The notes below the pieces were generated by a model. It saw only the letters and a program-made list of their open reading frames with translations, did not search any database and was not told where the DNA came from. Positions 17,878-28,300 of a DNA stretch of 37,657 nt are shown in pieces; position 1 is the stretch's first letter; each line of letters begins with the position of its first letter. The position numbers and the translations under genes were made by a program. The DNA is from Stramenopiles sp. TOSAG23-3 (taxonomy: Eukaryota; Sar): assembly GCA_900128585.1 (NCBI GenBank), contig LT642192.1:1-37657 (forward strand), given 5' to 3'.

Positions 17878-19404
17878 ATGGCCCGTTTTTTCTTCCTATG
17901 TTTATTTGGTATTGCGTGCTTGTGTGGTATTTTTTTCCGTGCTATTCTGGCTGCAAATGTAACAGTAGGGATAACGCCAGAAGAGGAAGAGCTGCTGGAA
18001 TGGGTACGAACGAGTGGTGGAGCTGTTAATGGCTTAACTATGAAAACCCCGGCTGTTGGTCCCCGGGGGGTGTATACCCTTAGGGATATTGAAAAGGCGG
18101 CGTTCATGATGGTAATACCCCACGAAGTCTTGATCCATCGAGGATTTGTCTTGGACCCCGTGTCAAACCCCGCATTTTCGGATTTTTTCCTAAGGCTGAA
18201 GGCTGCCCATAATTTTTATGGGGACGATTGTGCTCTCCTAGCCTTGTATTTGACGTTTGAAAATTTTTACAACCGGGAGCGGACTGCCATTTCCCCATAT
18301 CTCAACAGTTTGCCACGGTTAGGACAATTTTCTTACTTGCCTACATATTGGAATGCTGATTTAAAACGGGTGTTTCCAACGCTTCAGTCGGGGAACCATA
18401 TATGGGAGAAACGCGTGAGAAACCAGCAGAATGGAGAGAAATTTGTGCGTGGGTTACTGTTTCCGTTTATGCGCAACAGCTCGTATAGTATCCAAAGTGT
18501 AGAGCACTTGCAGGAGCAATTTGCCTGGGCCAACCATGTTGTGGGTACGCGCTCTTGGGGTGGCGGTCTACACCCGAAGGACACAGGCGGGTGCACGCTC
18601 GTGCCGCTCGCGGATATGGTGAATCACAGGTCCAACAGTACCACGCCGATGGAAATAGCCGTCGGCTATGACGATAACACCGAAGGTTTCATCCGCATCG
18701 GCCAAGGTTTCCAGGCTGCGAAAGAATACAAAGCGGGCGAAGAGATTTTTCAAAATTACGCGCCGAAGGCGAAGATGGAATATTGCAATATCGATTTCCT
18801 GTTAAACTATGGGTTTCTAGACCCTGACCCGGACTACGATTGCTTCTCGTCTCATGCAAGACTAAATTTTGACGCTCAAACGTTTCGTGAAAAGAAACTG
18901 GAATTATTGCGATTGTATAGCATCGAATTGGCCAGTACAGGGACCGTCGATTTCAAGTTCAGGGGGAGCAGTATCGAGGCTGCGAGAACGCACTTCCCGG
19001 GCAAATTCCACACTCTCATGAGAATATTATCCGTGTCATCTGTCGAGGAGTACAACACGGGGAAAATATTAGCTTTGAATAATCAGACAGAAACGGCCCG
19101 CACTGTTTGGAATATTGACAATGAGAAACGAGCATATGAGCTTTCGGCAAAGCTAGTAAGTTCCGTGCGTTTACGGTACGAGACGACGGTCACAAAAGAC
19201 CTCGCCCTTGAGGAGGAGATCAAGAAGGCCATCGCCAAAGCCAACAATGGTGGTGCTGCGCAAGATGCCACTTCTGCCCAAACTTCGGAAAATCTGGGCC
19301 GTAAAAAATTATTGGTAGAATTGAGGCGCAGGGAACAAATGACTCTACTTGCATATGAAACCTTGGTGAAACAAAATGTCAGGGAAGCATCCAACAACGA
19401 ATAA
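17878..19404 (+). CDS. SET-domain protein lysine methyltransferase (Rubisco-LSMT/SETD3-like) with signal peptide
   Basis: 508 residues. The first 26 residues are a clear hydrophobic signal sequence (MARFFFLCLFGIACLCGIFF, then RAILA|AN), so the product probably enters the secretory pathway. A split SET domain follows (about 40-320): GVYTLRDIEKAAFMMVIP at the start, the AdoMet-binding ADMVNHRSN at about 244-252, and the closing motif QNYAPKAKMEYCNIDFLLNYGF at about 292-313. The C-terminal ~190 residues match the helical substrate-binding region of LSMT/SETD3/SETD6 relatives. Known relatives methylate Rubisco, aldolase or actin in plastid or cytosol. A leader is therefore notable: either the enzyme is luminal, or it enters a complex plastid. 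No ASAFAP-type Phe follows the cleavage site. Start: the first ATG, preceded by an in-frame-independent TAG nearby. Confidence 0.88.
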   Translation: MARFFFLCLFGIACLCGIFFRAILAANVTVGITPEEEELLEWVRTSGGAVNGLTMKTPAVGPRGVYTLRDIEKAAFMMVIPHEVLIHRGFVLDPVSNPAFSDFFLRLKAAHNFYGDDCALLALYLTFENFYNRERTAISPYLNSLPRLGQFSYLPTYWNADLKRVFPTLQSGNHIWEKRVRNQQNGEKFVRGLLFPFMRNSSYSIQSVEHLQEQFAWANHVVGTRSWGGGLHPKDTGGCTLVPLADMVNHRSNSTTPMEIAVGYDDNTEGFIRIGQGFQAAKEYKAGEEIFQNYAPKAKMEYCNIDFLLNYGFLDPDPDYDCFSSHARLNFDAQTFREKKLELLRLYSIELASTGTVDFKFRGSSIEAARTHFPGKFHTLMRILSVSSVEEYNTGKILALNNQTETARTVWNIDNEKRAYELSAKLVSSVRLRYETTVTKDLALEEEIKKAIAKANNGGAAQDATSAQTSENLGRKKLLVELRRREQMTLLAYETLVKQNVREASNNE

Positions 19405-20148
19405 ATTTTTTAACTGTTTTTTCTTTTTTAATTATTTTAACAAAATGTTAGCAATGAAATAGTATGGAGTAAAATGACCAGCAGGAAGAAACGATCGGAA
19501 CTACGATATTATAAAATGTATCTATTTTCCTTAATATTGTAAAATTAGAGAAGTAATTATTGTTTAATTCATCCTCACGTTTAAACCAGATGATTGTTGG
19601 AAACTTTAAAAAAGTTTAAGGCATTTTTATTAACTATTAATAATATAATATTGTTGCCGCTTTTTCTATAATATAATTTAGTCAAATTTATTTCTTTTTC
19701 ATTTCTATAATAATAGTCTTGCAGCAAGAAGTAAATACAGACTACTCGTAGTTGATTTGTGGAACAGGAAAGGTTTAAGGACGATTTAGAGCTCCTTAGT
19801 CCCCCTCCTCCTTGGTAGAATAAATTAGAGACGACTAAATTAGAAAAAGCAAGCGGCAATTTGATGTGGTGGTGCGGCTTCGCTTCTCTTAATTAATACC
19901 ATAATAATTAATAATGATATAAAAGTCGTCAGTGTATGTATATTTTCTCTTTTCAAAATACATTATTATATGTATATTATATATAGAGAGAGAGGGAGTG
20001 AATTACAAACGAAGTAGAACGAACTATTCACTAAGGTTTCTGTAAATTGATAGAACAGATCGTAAAGAAAACCTGTGGTTTAGTTGGTTGTGATTGGTTG
20101 GTTTTCGAAGTTGGTTGTGAAGGTCCATTTTCGTTCTTACTTGTTCGA
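19405..20148. other. AT-rich spacer between SET gene and MRM1-like gene
   Basis: 744 bp containing the SET gene's 3' region and the upstream region of the methyltransferase. It is AT-rich with TAATAAT runs and a GAGAGAGAGGGAG stretch (19986-19998). The reading frame of the downstream gene stays open to 20047 without an ATG. No RNA gene was recognised. Confidence 0.5.
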
Positions 20149-21486
20149 ATGCTGTTTATTACCAGGGCAGTTCTTTTACACCCTCGGCGTTTTTTTGTGC
20201 GCGCGCTATCGTCCAAAGTGGGTGGTGCAAGCTGTTCGAGCGGTCAGAGTAAAGCTGATTTTTTGAAAACTGTAGAAGATATACAGCAAAATAATAGGGA
20301 CCCCGCATTTGCCCCAACTGTCAAAGCACGTGGTAACGGCAGTAGCTCATCTTTTGTCGTAGGCAAAAACGTTTACGACGAAAGCCCGGCGTCCACGTTC
20401 CAGACCCAGGAAACGTTTCGCAAAGAGAGGCGGGGGGCGCCGCCTCGCCAAAAACGGTTCGGTGAAAAGCGGTACAAACAGAAACACTTGACAAAAAAAA
20501 AAAAGGCCTTGGACTTGAAAGGGGAGCAACTTTTCGGAATCAACTCGGTTCAAATGGCCCTCAAGTACAACTCTTCTAGGTCTCAGTTTTACGGCCTATA
20601 CCTTCAGGACAAAGACTCAAAAACGAAAGCATCGCCAAAGGAAGAGAAACGCAACGCTAGACTAATGGAAATCAGAGCTATGGCGCAACAGCTAGGGGTG
20701 CCAGTGAATGACGCTTCCAAGATGGTGCTTAACGAGGTTGTTGAGAACAGAAATCACCAAGGCGTGCTTTTAGACTGTTCCCCGTTGAGTATTAAACCAT
20801 GCTACCCCCGCACCTTGTCCGAAATAGTAGAAAAATACGAAAATTCCGACCGGCAGAAAAAACCATTGATTTTGGTCTTCGACGAGGTCCAAGACCCATT
20901 TAATGTCGGCAGTGCGCTGCGGAGTGCACTGTTCTTTGATTGCGATTACATTGTATTGTGTGAAAAGAATAGCTGTCCTTTAAACCCCAGTGTTGGCAAG
21001 TCGAGTGCCGGGACCCTTGAATTTTGGGCCGATTCTGGAAGGCTTCTTAGCATGCCACGGACTTCGAACACCCCAAAATTCTTGCGGGAGGGGAGACAAG
21101 CTGGCTTTCGTGTGTTTGGGACTGCATTGGAACCTGACCATAACGACAAAAAATACTACACGGCAATAGAGGACGGCGCTGGGGACGGCAATGATGCCGC
21201 AGAACACTTGGTAGAACTTACAGGCAATGGATCCACCGGGCTACAAGAACCTACGATCGTTGTATTTGGGAACGAAGGATCTGGTCTGAGAACGAACGTG
21301 AAAAAAGAATGCGACTTTTTGATGCACATTCCGGGACAAAATTCCGACGCTATCGATTCGTTGAACATTGGTGTCAGCGTTGGGGTGTTGTTGAGCACGC
21401 TGTCCGTACATCGTGGCGGCCTTCAAAGGGTCGGGCTCTTGTGTCGTAAAATTGACCGTACCGATGGTGAGCGAGAGAGTTCTTAA
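20149..21486 (+). CDS. MRM1: Mitochondrial rRNA 2'-O-ribose methyltransferase, MRM1/SpoU (TrmH) family
   Basis: 445 residues from the first in-frame ATG. That start gives an excellent mitochondrial presequence (MLFITRAVLLHPRRFFVRAL). A basic linker leads to the L30-like substrate-binding domain (LFGINSVQMALKYNS at about 126-140). The SPOUT trefoil-knot domain carries all three family motifs: motif 1 DEVQDPFNVGSALRSA (about 245-261, catalytic Arg), motif 2 VVFGNEGSGLR (about 369-380) and motif 3 IPGQNSDAIDSLNIGVSVGV (about 395-414). Yeast and human MRM1 methylate a guanosine ribose of the large mitochondrial rRNA. The size and presequence support that assignment over the bacterial-type tRNA enzymes. 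An insert of ~35 residues separates motifs 1 and 2. Confidence 0.92.
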   Translation: MLFITRAVLLHPRRFFVRALSSKVGGASCSSGQSKADFLKTVEDIQQNNRDPAFAPTVKARGNGSSSSFVVGKNVYDESPASTFQTQETFRKERRGAPPRQKRFGEKRYKQKHLTKKKKALDLKGEQLFGINSVQMALKYNSSRSQFYGLYLQDKDSKTKASPKEEKRNARLMEIRAMAQQLGVPVNDASKMVLNEVVENRNHQGVLLDCSPLSIKPCYPRTLSEIVEKYENSDRQKKPLILVFDEVQDPFNVGSALRSALFFDCDYIVLCEKNSCPLNPSVGKSSAGTLEFWADSGRLLSMPRTSNTPKFLREGRQAGFRVFGTALEPDHNDKKYYTAIEDGAGDGNDAAEHLVELTGNGSTGLQEPTIVVFGNEGSGLRTNVKKECDFLMHIPGQNSDAIDSLNIGVSVGVLLSTLSVHRGGLQRVGLLCRKIDRTDGERESS

Positions 21487-22456
21487 ATTTTTGTGTGCGT
21501 AAAAACATTTTAGAAATAACAGAAAAACTCGACGACTGTGGTCAATTTACAAGAAACATTTTCTTTTTTCGGAAAAAGGTTATTTGACAGCATTGCTAAT
21601 CCAGCTACCGATTCGGATTGTGCATGGAGTCCATCTATTGATCAGTAAATCCTTTTTCCTCATTGTTCCAATGTATTTAAAAAGCATGATGTATGATTTT
21701 AAAGGCATCTATTTTTACTTCATAAAATCGTAACTCCCATCATCATCAATACCAGAATTTCTAGCTATGAGAGAAGAAGCTATGAGAGAAGATTGTACTT
21801 TTCACAATCGGTGAAATGTTGGTTTTACGATAGGTTAACTCTAATATTAACCCTTAATAATTTTATAGACTTTACTTACTAAACCTTAATTCATTAAAAT
21901 GTAGACAACAGACAGACGACTATTACTCGTACTTATAGAAAACAAAATAATAAAACTCAAAACCACTAAAAAGGTGGCTATAATATTTTACCGGTAGTCA
22001 TCTACAGAACAATTGATGTATTAATATGTTTAGTAGACGACTATGTAGTCAGTAGGAATTCTTTTTAAGAGAAACAAATTTTGGATCTTTCATTTTTCTC
22101 AATGCTGTGTTATCTCTACCTATACTAAATCTAAAGTGTTGTTTTACTATCATCATCATATTAATATATATTAATATAAAATTATATAAGACAAAAGCAT
22201 ACACACCAACGAACTCCTCATATTAATATATTATAGGTACCAAATATATATTATATCGTATAGATAATTTTGTATTTTACATATTGCTGAAAGAATGTGT
22301 TTGGTGTAACAAACTTTAAGAAAAGATAATTCACAGAGGGCAAACCATTCCCCACTCCAGGAATTTTAGGTCTTATAAAAGAAAAGAAGACGAGCAACAC
22401 TTTTGCTAACGTCAAAATCGTGCACGAAGAGAGTTTTGGAACCATCACTTTGCAAA
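21487..22456. other. AT-rich spacer between MRM1-like and PKG genes
   Basis: 970 bp, strongly AT-rich, with ATTAATATAT palindromes (22160-22255). It contains a perfect 15-bp tandem duplication, AGCTATGAGAGAAGA x2, at 21763-21792. The PKG frame is open from 22403 but without ATG before 22457. No gene seen. Confidence 0.5.
21763..21792. repeat. 15-bp perfect tandem duplication
   Basis: AGCTATGAGAGAAGA occurs twice head to tail. It is a small, recent-looking duplication in non-coding DNA. Confidence 0.9.
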
Positions 22457-25030
22457 ATGGGCAATGAAGCTTCCATGTTTGACTGCGTGGACACAGAAAA
22501 TGCAAGTGCAGTTAATCGGCAAAAGCGTCGGTACCGTGGCACTGTGAACCTTCCGCAAGAACTGGGGAAATTTGTAACAGATCGCGAAAGCACACATGAG
22601 CGTTGCAACATACTTGATTTTACTCCAAATGCACGGGAAATTATTCTGCGCAGCGCCGACGGTGAAAACATGCCTGAAGACATAAAGATCGTAATCAATG
22701 ATCTCTTCTTAACAACATTCCCTTTTTCCATGCTGGATGCAGATTCCAGGGAACAGATTCTTTCAACAATGACAAAACAGGACGCGGTCAAAGGCGAAGA
22801 AATTGTAGGCCAAGGGCAACTGCACAAATTCTGCTACATAGTTGTCGATGGAACCTTTGAAGAAGTTAAAGGTGGGACAACGCGACATTTCTGCAGGCCA
22901 CAAGATGTTCAGCCAGGCAAAGGGTCGTCTTGTTTTGGCCAGATGAACTTGATTCACCGTGTTTTACGTTCCAAATCGGTCATCACATGCACGAGCGACG
23001 ATGGGGGTAAACTCTGGAAGTTGAAAAATGACATCTACGTGCAGATATTGTCACAGGTGGCCAAAGTGGCGGGGGCCAAAAGAAAGAAAATTATGTCGAA
23101 GGTTGACTTTTTCAAAAAATGTAATCTGACGGACGAACAGGTTGCTCACCTGTCTGTGGCAGTGGATCGGGTCAAGTATGGGCAAGGGAAAGCGATAATA
23201 AAGAAAGGAGATCCAGGAAGCGAATTTTATTGCGTGATAAAAGGCCGCGCGGAAGCAACGGAAGCCGGGGATACAAACGGTACGCACACGTACGGGCCAG
23301 GAGATTGCTTCGGGGAGCAAGCGTTGATGAACGACGATGGTCTTCGTCAAGCGAACGTGACGGCAAAAACTAAATGCGAATTGTTCGTCCTTCACCGAGA
23401 CGATTTTGCAAATTTGCTCGGCCCGTACAAAAGCGTAATGAAAGAGCATCACCTAAGGACGGTGTTGATCCAAATGCTAAGAAAGCTGGATACTCCAGAA
23501 ATTAAAAAAGTTAAAAACATGGGTGACCAGCAACTTCGGAGATTGTGCCAACGCTTTGAGTTAAAAACGTATCGGCACCACGATATTATCGTCTCTCTAG
23601 AGGACAATAAGAACGTGTCTGACGATTTTTATGTCGTGTACAAAGGCTCCGCTCTGATGAAGTATGGCGATGAATTGATTGAAACAAAGTCAGTCGGGAA
23701 TTGTTTTGGAAATGCGGCCCTAATGATTGATAAGATACCGAACAAGGAGCACGAGTATGTTGCACAAGAAGGTGATGAAGGTATGCTTTGCTTTCACATA
23801 ACCCAGAAATCCTTTGTTGATCTTTTGCAAGAGATTTCAACAGATGAAGAATCCTTCTTGAACAGCTTTGGAAATTTAAATGCAATCGAACGGGAGCAGG
23901 AACGCTTGAAAGATGATAACGGGGGGTCACAAGAGTCCTTCTTGCCATGGTGCGCGGGCGGAAGAACTGACGATGACGACGACGACGCATCGCTAGGGCG
24001 CACGTCTGGTGACGCTATCATGCGAGAAACGCACGATGGGGATTCGTTTGAGAGAAATTTTGATCTTCAAAAACAAATAGGACGCGGCATGCTTGGACAG
24101 GTATTTTTAGTCCAGCACAAACGAAGTAAAGAACATTTTGCGATGAAGACCATGTCCAAATGTTTGGTTGCTGAAACCCACCAACAAGCTTGTGTTAACC
24201 TTGAGCTGCGCTTTCTGAAAAGTATCAATCACCCGTTTATCTTACAAACGAGGGCTTACTTTCAAGACAACTATTGCTTGTTCTTAATATTGGACCTTCT
24301 TCCGGGTGGAGAACTCTTTCGCTTGGGCGAAAAGCGTTTTCCGTCGTTGCCTTTGGACCAAGTGCGCTTCTACATAGCCTCTATTGTTGATGCATTAGGC
24401 CATATGCACGACAATAACATTATTTACCGAGATCTGAAGCCAGAAAATGTTCTTGTTGATCAGGCCGGTTGGGTCAAGTTAGTGGATTTTGGGTTTGCAA
24501 AAATTTTGAAACCTGGACAAAGAACGTATACTTTTCTCGGTACACCTGACTACATGGCTCCAGAAATTATCCGTAGAATGGGCTACGGTCACCCGGCTGA
24601 CTTTTGGGCTGCTGGAGTCTTCCTCTATGAAAAAATAAATGGGTACTCTATGTTCTCTGATAAAGGCAAGGATAAAGACCAAATTAGTCTATTCAAAAAA
24701 ATTGTAACTTGGAAGTTACCAAAGAAACAGCGGCTGGTTGAGCACCTCAAAGATGAGTATGCCGACGCAGCAGATTTAATTTTACAGTTAACAAAAGTGC
24801 GCGAGGCCGAACGGCTGGGTTCTGGGCGTGGCGCACAGGCGATAAAGCAGCATCCCTTCTTCAAAGACGTCGACTTCGTTGCGTTACGGCTCAGAAAGTA
24901 TCAACCTGAGAGTGCAATTTGGGTTCCTGATTTCGATAAAAAGGACCCGACGAAACATTTTCGCAAAAAGCTGCGATACACACCTCCAAAAGAGTACACC
25001 GGGGACGAAACATGGTGTGCGCATTGGTAA
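22457..25030 (+). CDS. PKG: cGMP-dependent protein kinase (PKG), N-myristoylatable, three cyclic-nucleotide-binding domains
   Basis: 857 residues from ATG 22457 (context CAAAATGGG), which exposes the myristoylation motif MGNEAS. CNB-A (about 91-191) has a degraded phosphate-binding cassette (CFGQMNLIHRVLRSKSV). CNB-B (about 228-318) is canonical (FGEQALMNDDGLRQANV). CNB-C (about 355-451) is degraded (CFGNAALMIDK). An Asp-rich linker follows. The AGC kinase domain (about 533-800) has the Gly loop GRGMLGQV, the lysine in FAMKTM, catalytic YRDLKPEN, DFGFA and the activation segment TFLGTPDYMAPE. A short AGC tail follows. Kinase and CNB-B look competent. Membrane-anchored PKGs of similar layout act in Ca2+ and motility signalling in apicomplexans. 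Whether the ligand is cGMP or another nucleotide cannot be read off directly. Confidence 0.93.
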   Translation: MGNEASMFDCVDTENASAVNRQKRRYRGTVNLPQELGKFVTDRESTHERCNILDFTPNAREIILRSADGENMPEDIKIVINDLFLTTFPFSMLDADSREQILSTMTKQDAVKGEEIVGQGQLHKFCYIVVDGTFEEVKGGTTRHFCRPQDVQPGKGSSCFGQMNLIHRVLRSKSVITCTSDDGGKLWKLKNDIYVQILSQVAKVAGAKRKKIMSKVDFFKKCNLTDEQVAHLSVAVDRVKYGQGKAIIKKGDPGSEFYCVIKGRAEATEAGDTNGTHTYGPGDCFGEQALMNDDGLRQANVTAKTKCELFVLHRDDFANLLGPYKSVMKEHHLRTVLIQMLRKLDTPEIKKVKNMGDQQLRRLCQRFELKTYRHHDIIVSLEDNKNVSDDFYVVYKGSALMKYGDELIETKSVGNCFGNAALMIDKIPNKEHEYVAQEGDEGMLCFHITQKSFVDLLQEISTDEESFLNSFGNLNAIEREQERLKDDNGGSQESFLPWCAGGRTDDDDDDASLGRTSGDAIMRETHDGDSFERNFDLQKQIGRGMLGQVFLVQHKRSKEHFAMKTMSKCLVAETHQQACVNLELRFLKSINHPFILQTRAYFQDNYCLFLILDLLPGGELFRLGEKRFPSLPLDQVRFYIASIVDALGHMHDNNIIYRDLKPENVLVDQAGWVKLVDFGFAKILKPGQRTYTFLGTPDYMAPEIIRRMGYGHPADFWAAGVFLYEKINGYSMFSDKGKDKDQISLFKKIVTWKLPKKQRLVEHLKDEYADAADLILQLTKVREAERLGSGRGAQAIKQHPFFKDVDFVALRLRKYQPESAIWVPDFDKKDPTKHFRKKLRYTPPKEYTGDETWCAHW

Positions 25031-25098
25031 GCACGAGAAAATGCAGGGAGAACAGAAAATAAATTTATATTTCCTTTTCATTCTTAATTCGTAAAAGT

Positions 25099-25128
25099 TT
25101 AAACAAGAAAATTGGCTGTTATTTTTAA
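25099..25128 (+). repeat. Copy 2 of dispersed 3' motif (PKG side)
   Basis: TTTAAACAAGAAAATTGGCT, then GTTATTTTTA. It lies about 70 bp downstream of the PKG stop and is the left arm of an inverted pair with 25313-25344. Confidence 0.75.
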
Positions 25129-25312
25129 GTAAATTAACACGAAAAAATTAAGTTTACTTGTGAGACCATCGGGTAAACGTATCATGCATTTTGGTTTATA
25201 TTATATTCTTTTTATAAACTTATTTAGGGTATATTTTGATTACTAAAAATCACAACAGTATGAATATTAGAGATCAGTTCGCAGTACATTGATTTTGATT
25301 ATAGGTACCTAA

Positions 25313-25344
25313 ATAACAGCCAATCTTCCTCTTGTTTTTAAACT
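25313..25344 (-). repeat. Copy 3 of dispersed 3' motif (VPS50 side)
   Basis: Read on the minus strand: TTTAAAAACAAGAGGAAGAT, then TGGCTGTTA. It starts about 45 bp downstream of the VPS50 stop on that gene's own strand and pairs with 25099-25128. Confidence 0.75.
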
Positions 25345-25388
25345 TATCATTAAGGTTCTCGTAAAATATATTTTTGAGACCGTTTGAT

Positions 25389-28300
25389 TCATTTTTGTAA
25401 TCCACTTCGTTCATTTTCGCCGGATTCCGACTGCCTGGCGATTATCGCCTTCATCCAAACCGTCTCGACTGTTGTTTTCAGTTCGTTGCGCTTTTTCTTG
25501 GCAAGTTTCGACAAAGGGCTTTTTTCTAATGTAATCAGACTCAAAAAATGCCGTCGGGCCAGTATGCTGTCCGAAAAGAACTCGCCGCCTTTCGCCAACC
25601 CAGACTCCATCCATGAAACGAAATCGGGAGCGCTATCGAAATAGTAAGCCTTTATAAACGATCCTAAAATATGACGCCGATTGGACCCGGACGTGTCTTG
25701 GGAAATTTGCTCTAGTCCACGGTAGAGTGTTGCCAAATCAAGCGCCATTTGAGCCCGGCCATTGCCGTTGCATTTTTTAACCCTTGACAATGCTTCCAAC
25801 AAATGTTCCATCAATACGTCAACAACACTAAGCCAAACACTCTTGTGTAAATGTGCTGGCACCAGTGACTGAATTTGTCCTGAAGCCATACCAACCTTTT
25901 CTAAGAGCTTGGTCACGTACGGGTAATACGTCTCCGGCAGCTCTTTCTTGTCCCACTTTAATCCCTCTACCATGGAAAGGACTGTTTCTCGCGGAAGCAC
26001 CCTTCTAGCCGCTACATCATACATCAGTACCCGCAGTTCCTCTATGGCAAGGCGGTTATTGGCATATAATTCATCGCATTTACTCCGATATTCCTGTCCG
26101 AGACATTTCACGAATCGCGGTCGCAAAAACTCCAACACTTCCATTAAAAAGAATAATGATTCTGAGGCAGAGCAACACTTCTCCAGCCCAAACAAACTAT
26201 TTTCATTGCCTTCGATTTCATTGTTCAGCGAAGCGGACCTTTCTACCCGTCTAGAAGACGATGATGAAATCTTTCCAGAATCATTTTTTGTATCCGATGC
26301 ATCCCGCAGTTGCGTTGATATCTTCTTGGTGGTCTCCCTGAGGTTGCCAAAGCGCCAAGCTACACCATTCATGTCATCGTTTGGTAAATTTGATTTCATC
26401 ATTTCTACCAAAATATTCGATGGCAAGAAAAGATTGATGACGGCATGCATGTAATAATTTAAACTTAGAAAGGCGGAAGTAAATGCCCGATACGCAAGAG
26501 TGGGAAGTTTCTCCATAACTTGCATGCATGCACCTGTAAATTTTGCAAATCCGTTAACAGACGTAGATGTTAACACCCGTTCATCATTCGACAGCGGCTC
26601 ATATTTGTATTCATTGTTTTCGTCTACTGCCGTTTTGCCATTTTCTCCGTTGGGGATTGCACTGACAACGTCTTCGCCCGCGTCCTTTGGCGCCACGCTC
26701 AATATCGGACTTCCGTTTTCTAGAAACAGCTCAAATGCATTCTGTTTGCTGGGGACAATCTGCTCTCTGCGCAATGATCCCTTGTTTGAGCTATGCCGCA
26801 ACACCAAGGCGTTCATTCCGCCAAGGTCTTCCAGTGATATATGCAGGCGTTCCCAGTTCTCCCGTGCGAGAAAATTGTCTAGAGTGCTAAAAATATCTTT
26901 CTCCATTGCTGTCATATAGCGGTCTAGGAATTCTTTTCTGCATGCCGCCAGTGTGTTCTTGCTTTCATCGCCCACTCTGTTTGTCGCGTCAAGAAAGTCC
27001 TTCCCGATTTCTTCGATCTTTTGCAGCAATAAATAGACATCGACAACATGCTCTAACTTAAACGATGGGCAAACGATAGGCACCGAAGACACAAAGAACG
27101 CTATTCGTTCTTGCATAGCGTCCCAAATGACATGTCTGGAAATTGCCAATCCCCGGGCGACTAAATGGCAATGGCTTGTCGAGGGTGGCTTCCTGGTGTC
27201 GCCTTCGTCTGTTCCGTTGCGGTCCACGCCTTTTGGTACAGGGCTGTTTTTTCCGCTTGCATTTTCCCACCCAATTTCATCTTGGGTGCGATTTGGGCGG
27301 TGCAGATATTTTGCGTCGGCATTCAGAGCAGAGTAGGCGTCGCGGTGCCACTGCGTACACAAGAAATGTGAATGCAAATATTCGGTCAACTCCAGCAAGC
27401 TTTTCCTCAAACTGTCGACAAATTTTGAAGGGGTTAGCTTTTCACACGCAGCAATATATTCGAGTTCATTCTCACTGTTATCATTCTGATGGCTTCCACC
27501 CAAGTTTGCAGCGAACGACAGCCGTCTTTCCACGGGCCCAGATAGAGTTGGGTCGACCGATCTGCGCAAGGTGGTTTCAGTAGCATTCAAAAAAATCCTT
27601 TGAATCCTCTCCGCCATCCCCGCGATCCCCTTGTTCGACTCTACTGGGCCTTTCAAACGGTACTTTGAAACAAACGCGTAGTTTTCTTGCACGGCGTCCA
27701 AGCTCAATTCATCTTCTATTCCCTTCGAATCGGTGATAGCTTTCGAGTGCAAGTCTGAAATGTGGTACGACCACAAAATATCTCCGTATTTATCCCCGTT
27801 AAACTTCAAAACTACGCTTTCTAACTCTTTGTCAACCTGCCGCCGCAACCACTTTCGAGTGTGATACTGCCTCTGCCGCATCTCATCCAACAATGAAAAC
27901 TGTACTGCCCCCTTCCCCAACAGTATTTCTGTTGAGGATTTAAGTGTTGATTCTGCTCGCACAAACTCAAGTTTTTCTACCGCCTCCGAAACCTCATTCC
28001 CAATGTTCGACAAGCCCTTGATAAGGCGCACTGCAGCACGAAGTTGGCTCATCCGATGCTTTTTCCTCCTTTCTCGGGCCAACTTCAAGCCTGCCTGGAC
28101 AACTGTGTCTTTTGCGAATTTCAACTTGGTACGTGCGGCCTTCACTGATATACTAGCACGTGTAACGTCCATATCAATTTCGTTGACGTGCTGCATACTT
28201 TTGATAATTTTATCATAGTTCAGCGTTATCTCCCCCATCAATCTTCGGCTTATAATATCCTTCGTCCTGTCATTTTGGCTAATCTGTTCCATCAGGTACA

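Larger units (their letters stand above)
25031..25388. other. Convergent spacer PKG / VPS50 carrying an inverted pair of ATTGGCTGTTA motifs
   Basis: 358 bp between the two stops, AT-rich. Each gene has the same motif soon after its stop on its own strand, so the two copies form an inverted repeat about 245 bp end to end (25099-25344). No ORF of note. Confidence 0.6.

Noticed and set aside
25099-25344. piggyBac-type element because TTAA flanks both ends
   Set aside because: TTAA is expected often in AT-rich DNA, the second pair lacks it on one side, and the ends do not begin with the usual CCC-type terminus. Kept only as one possible reading.
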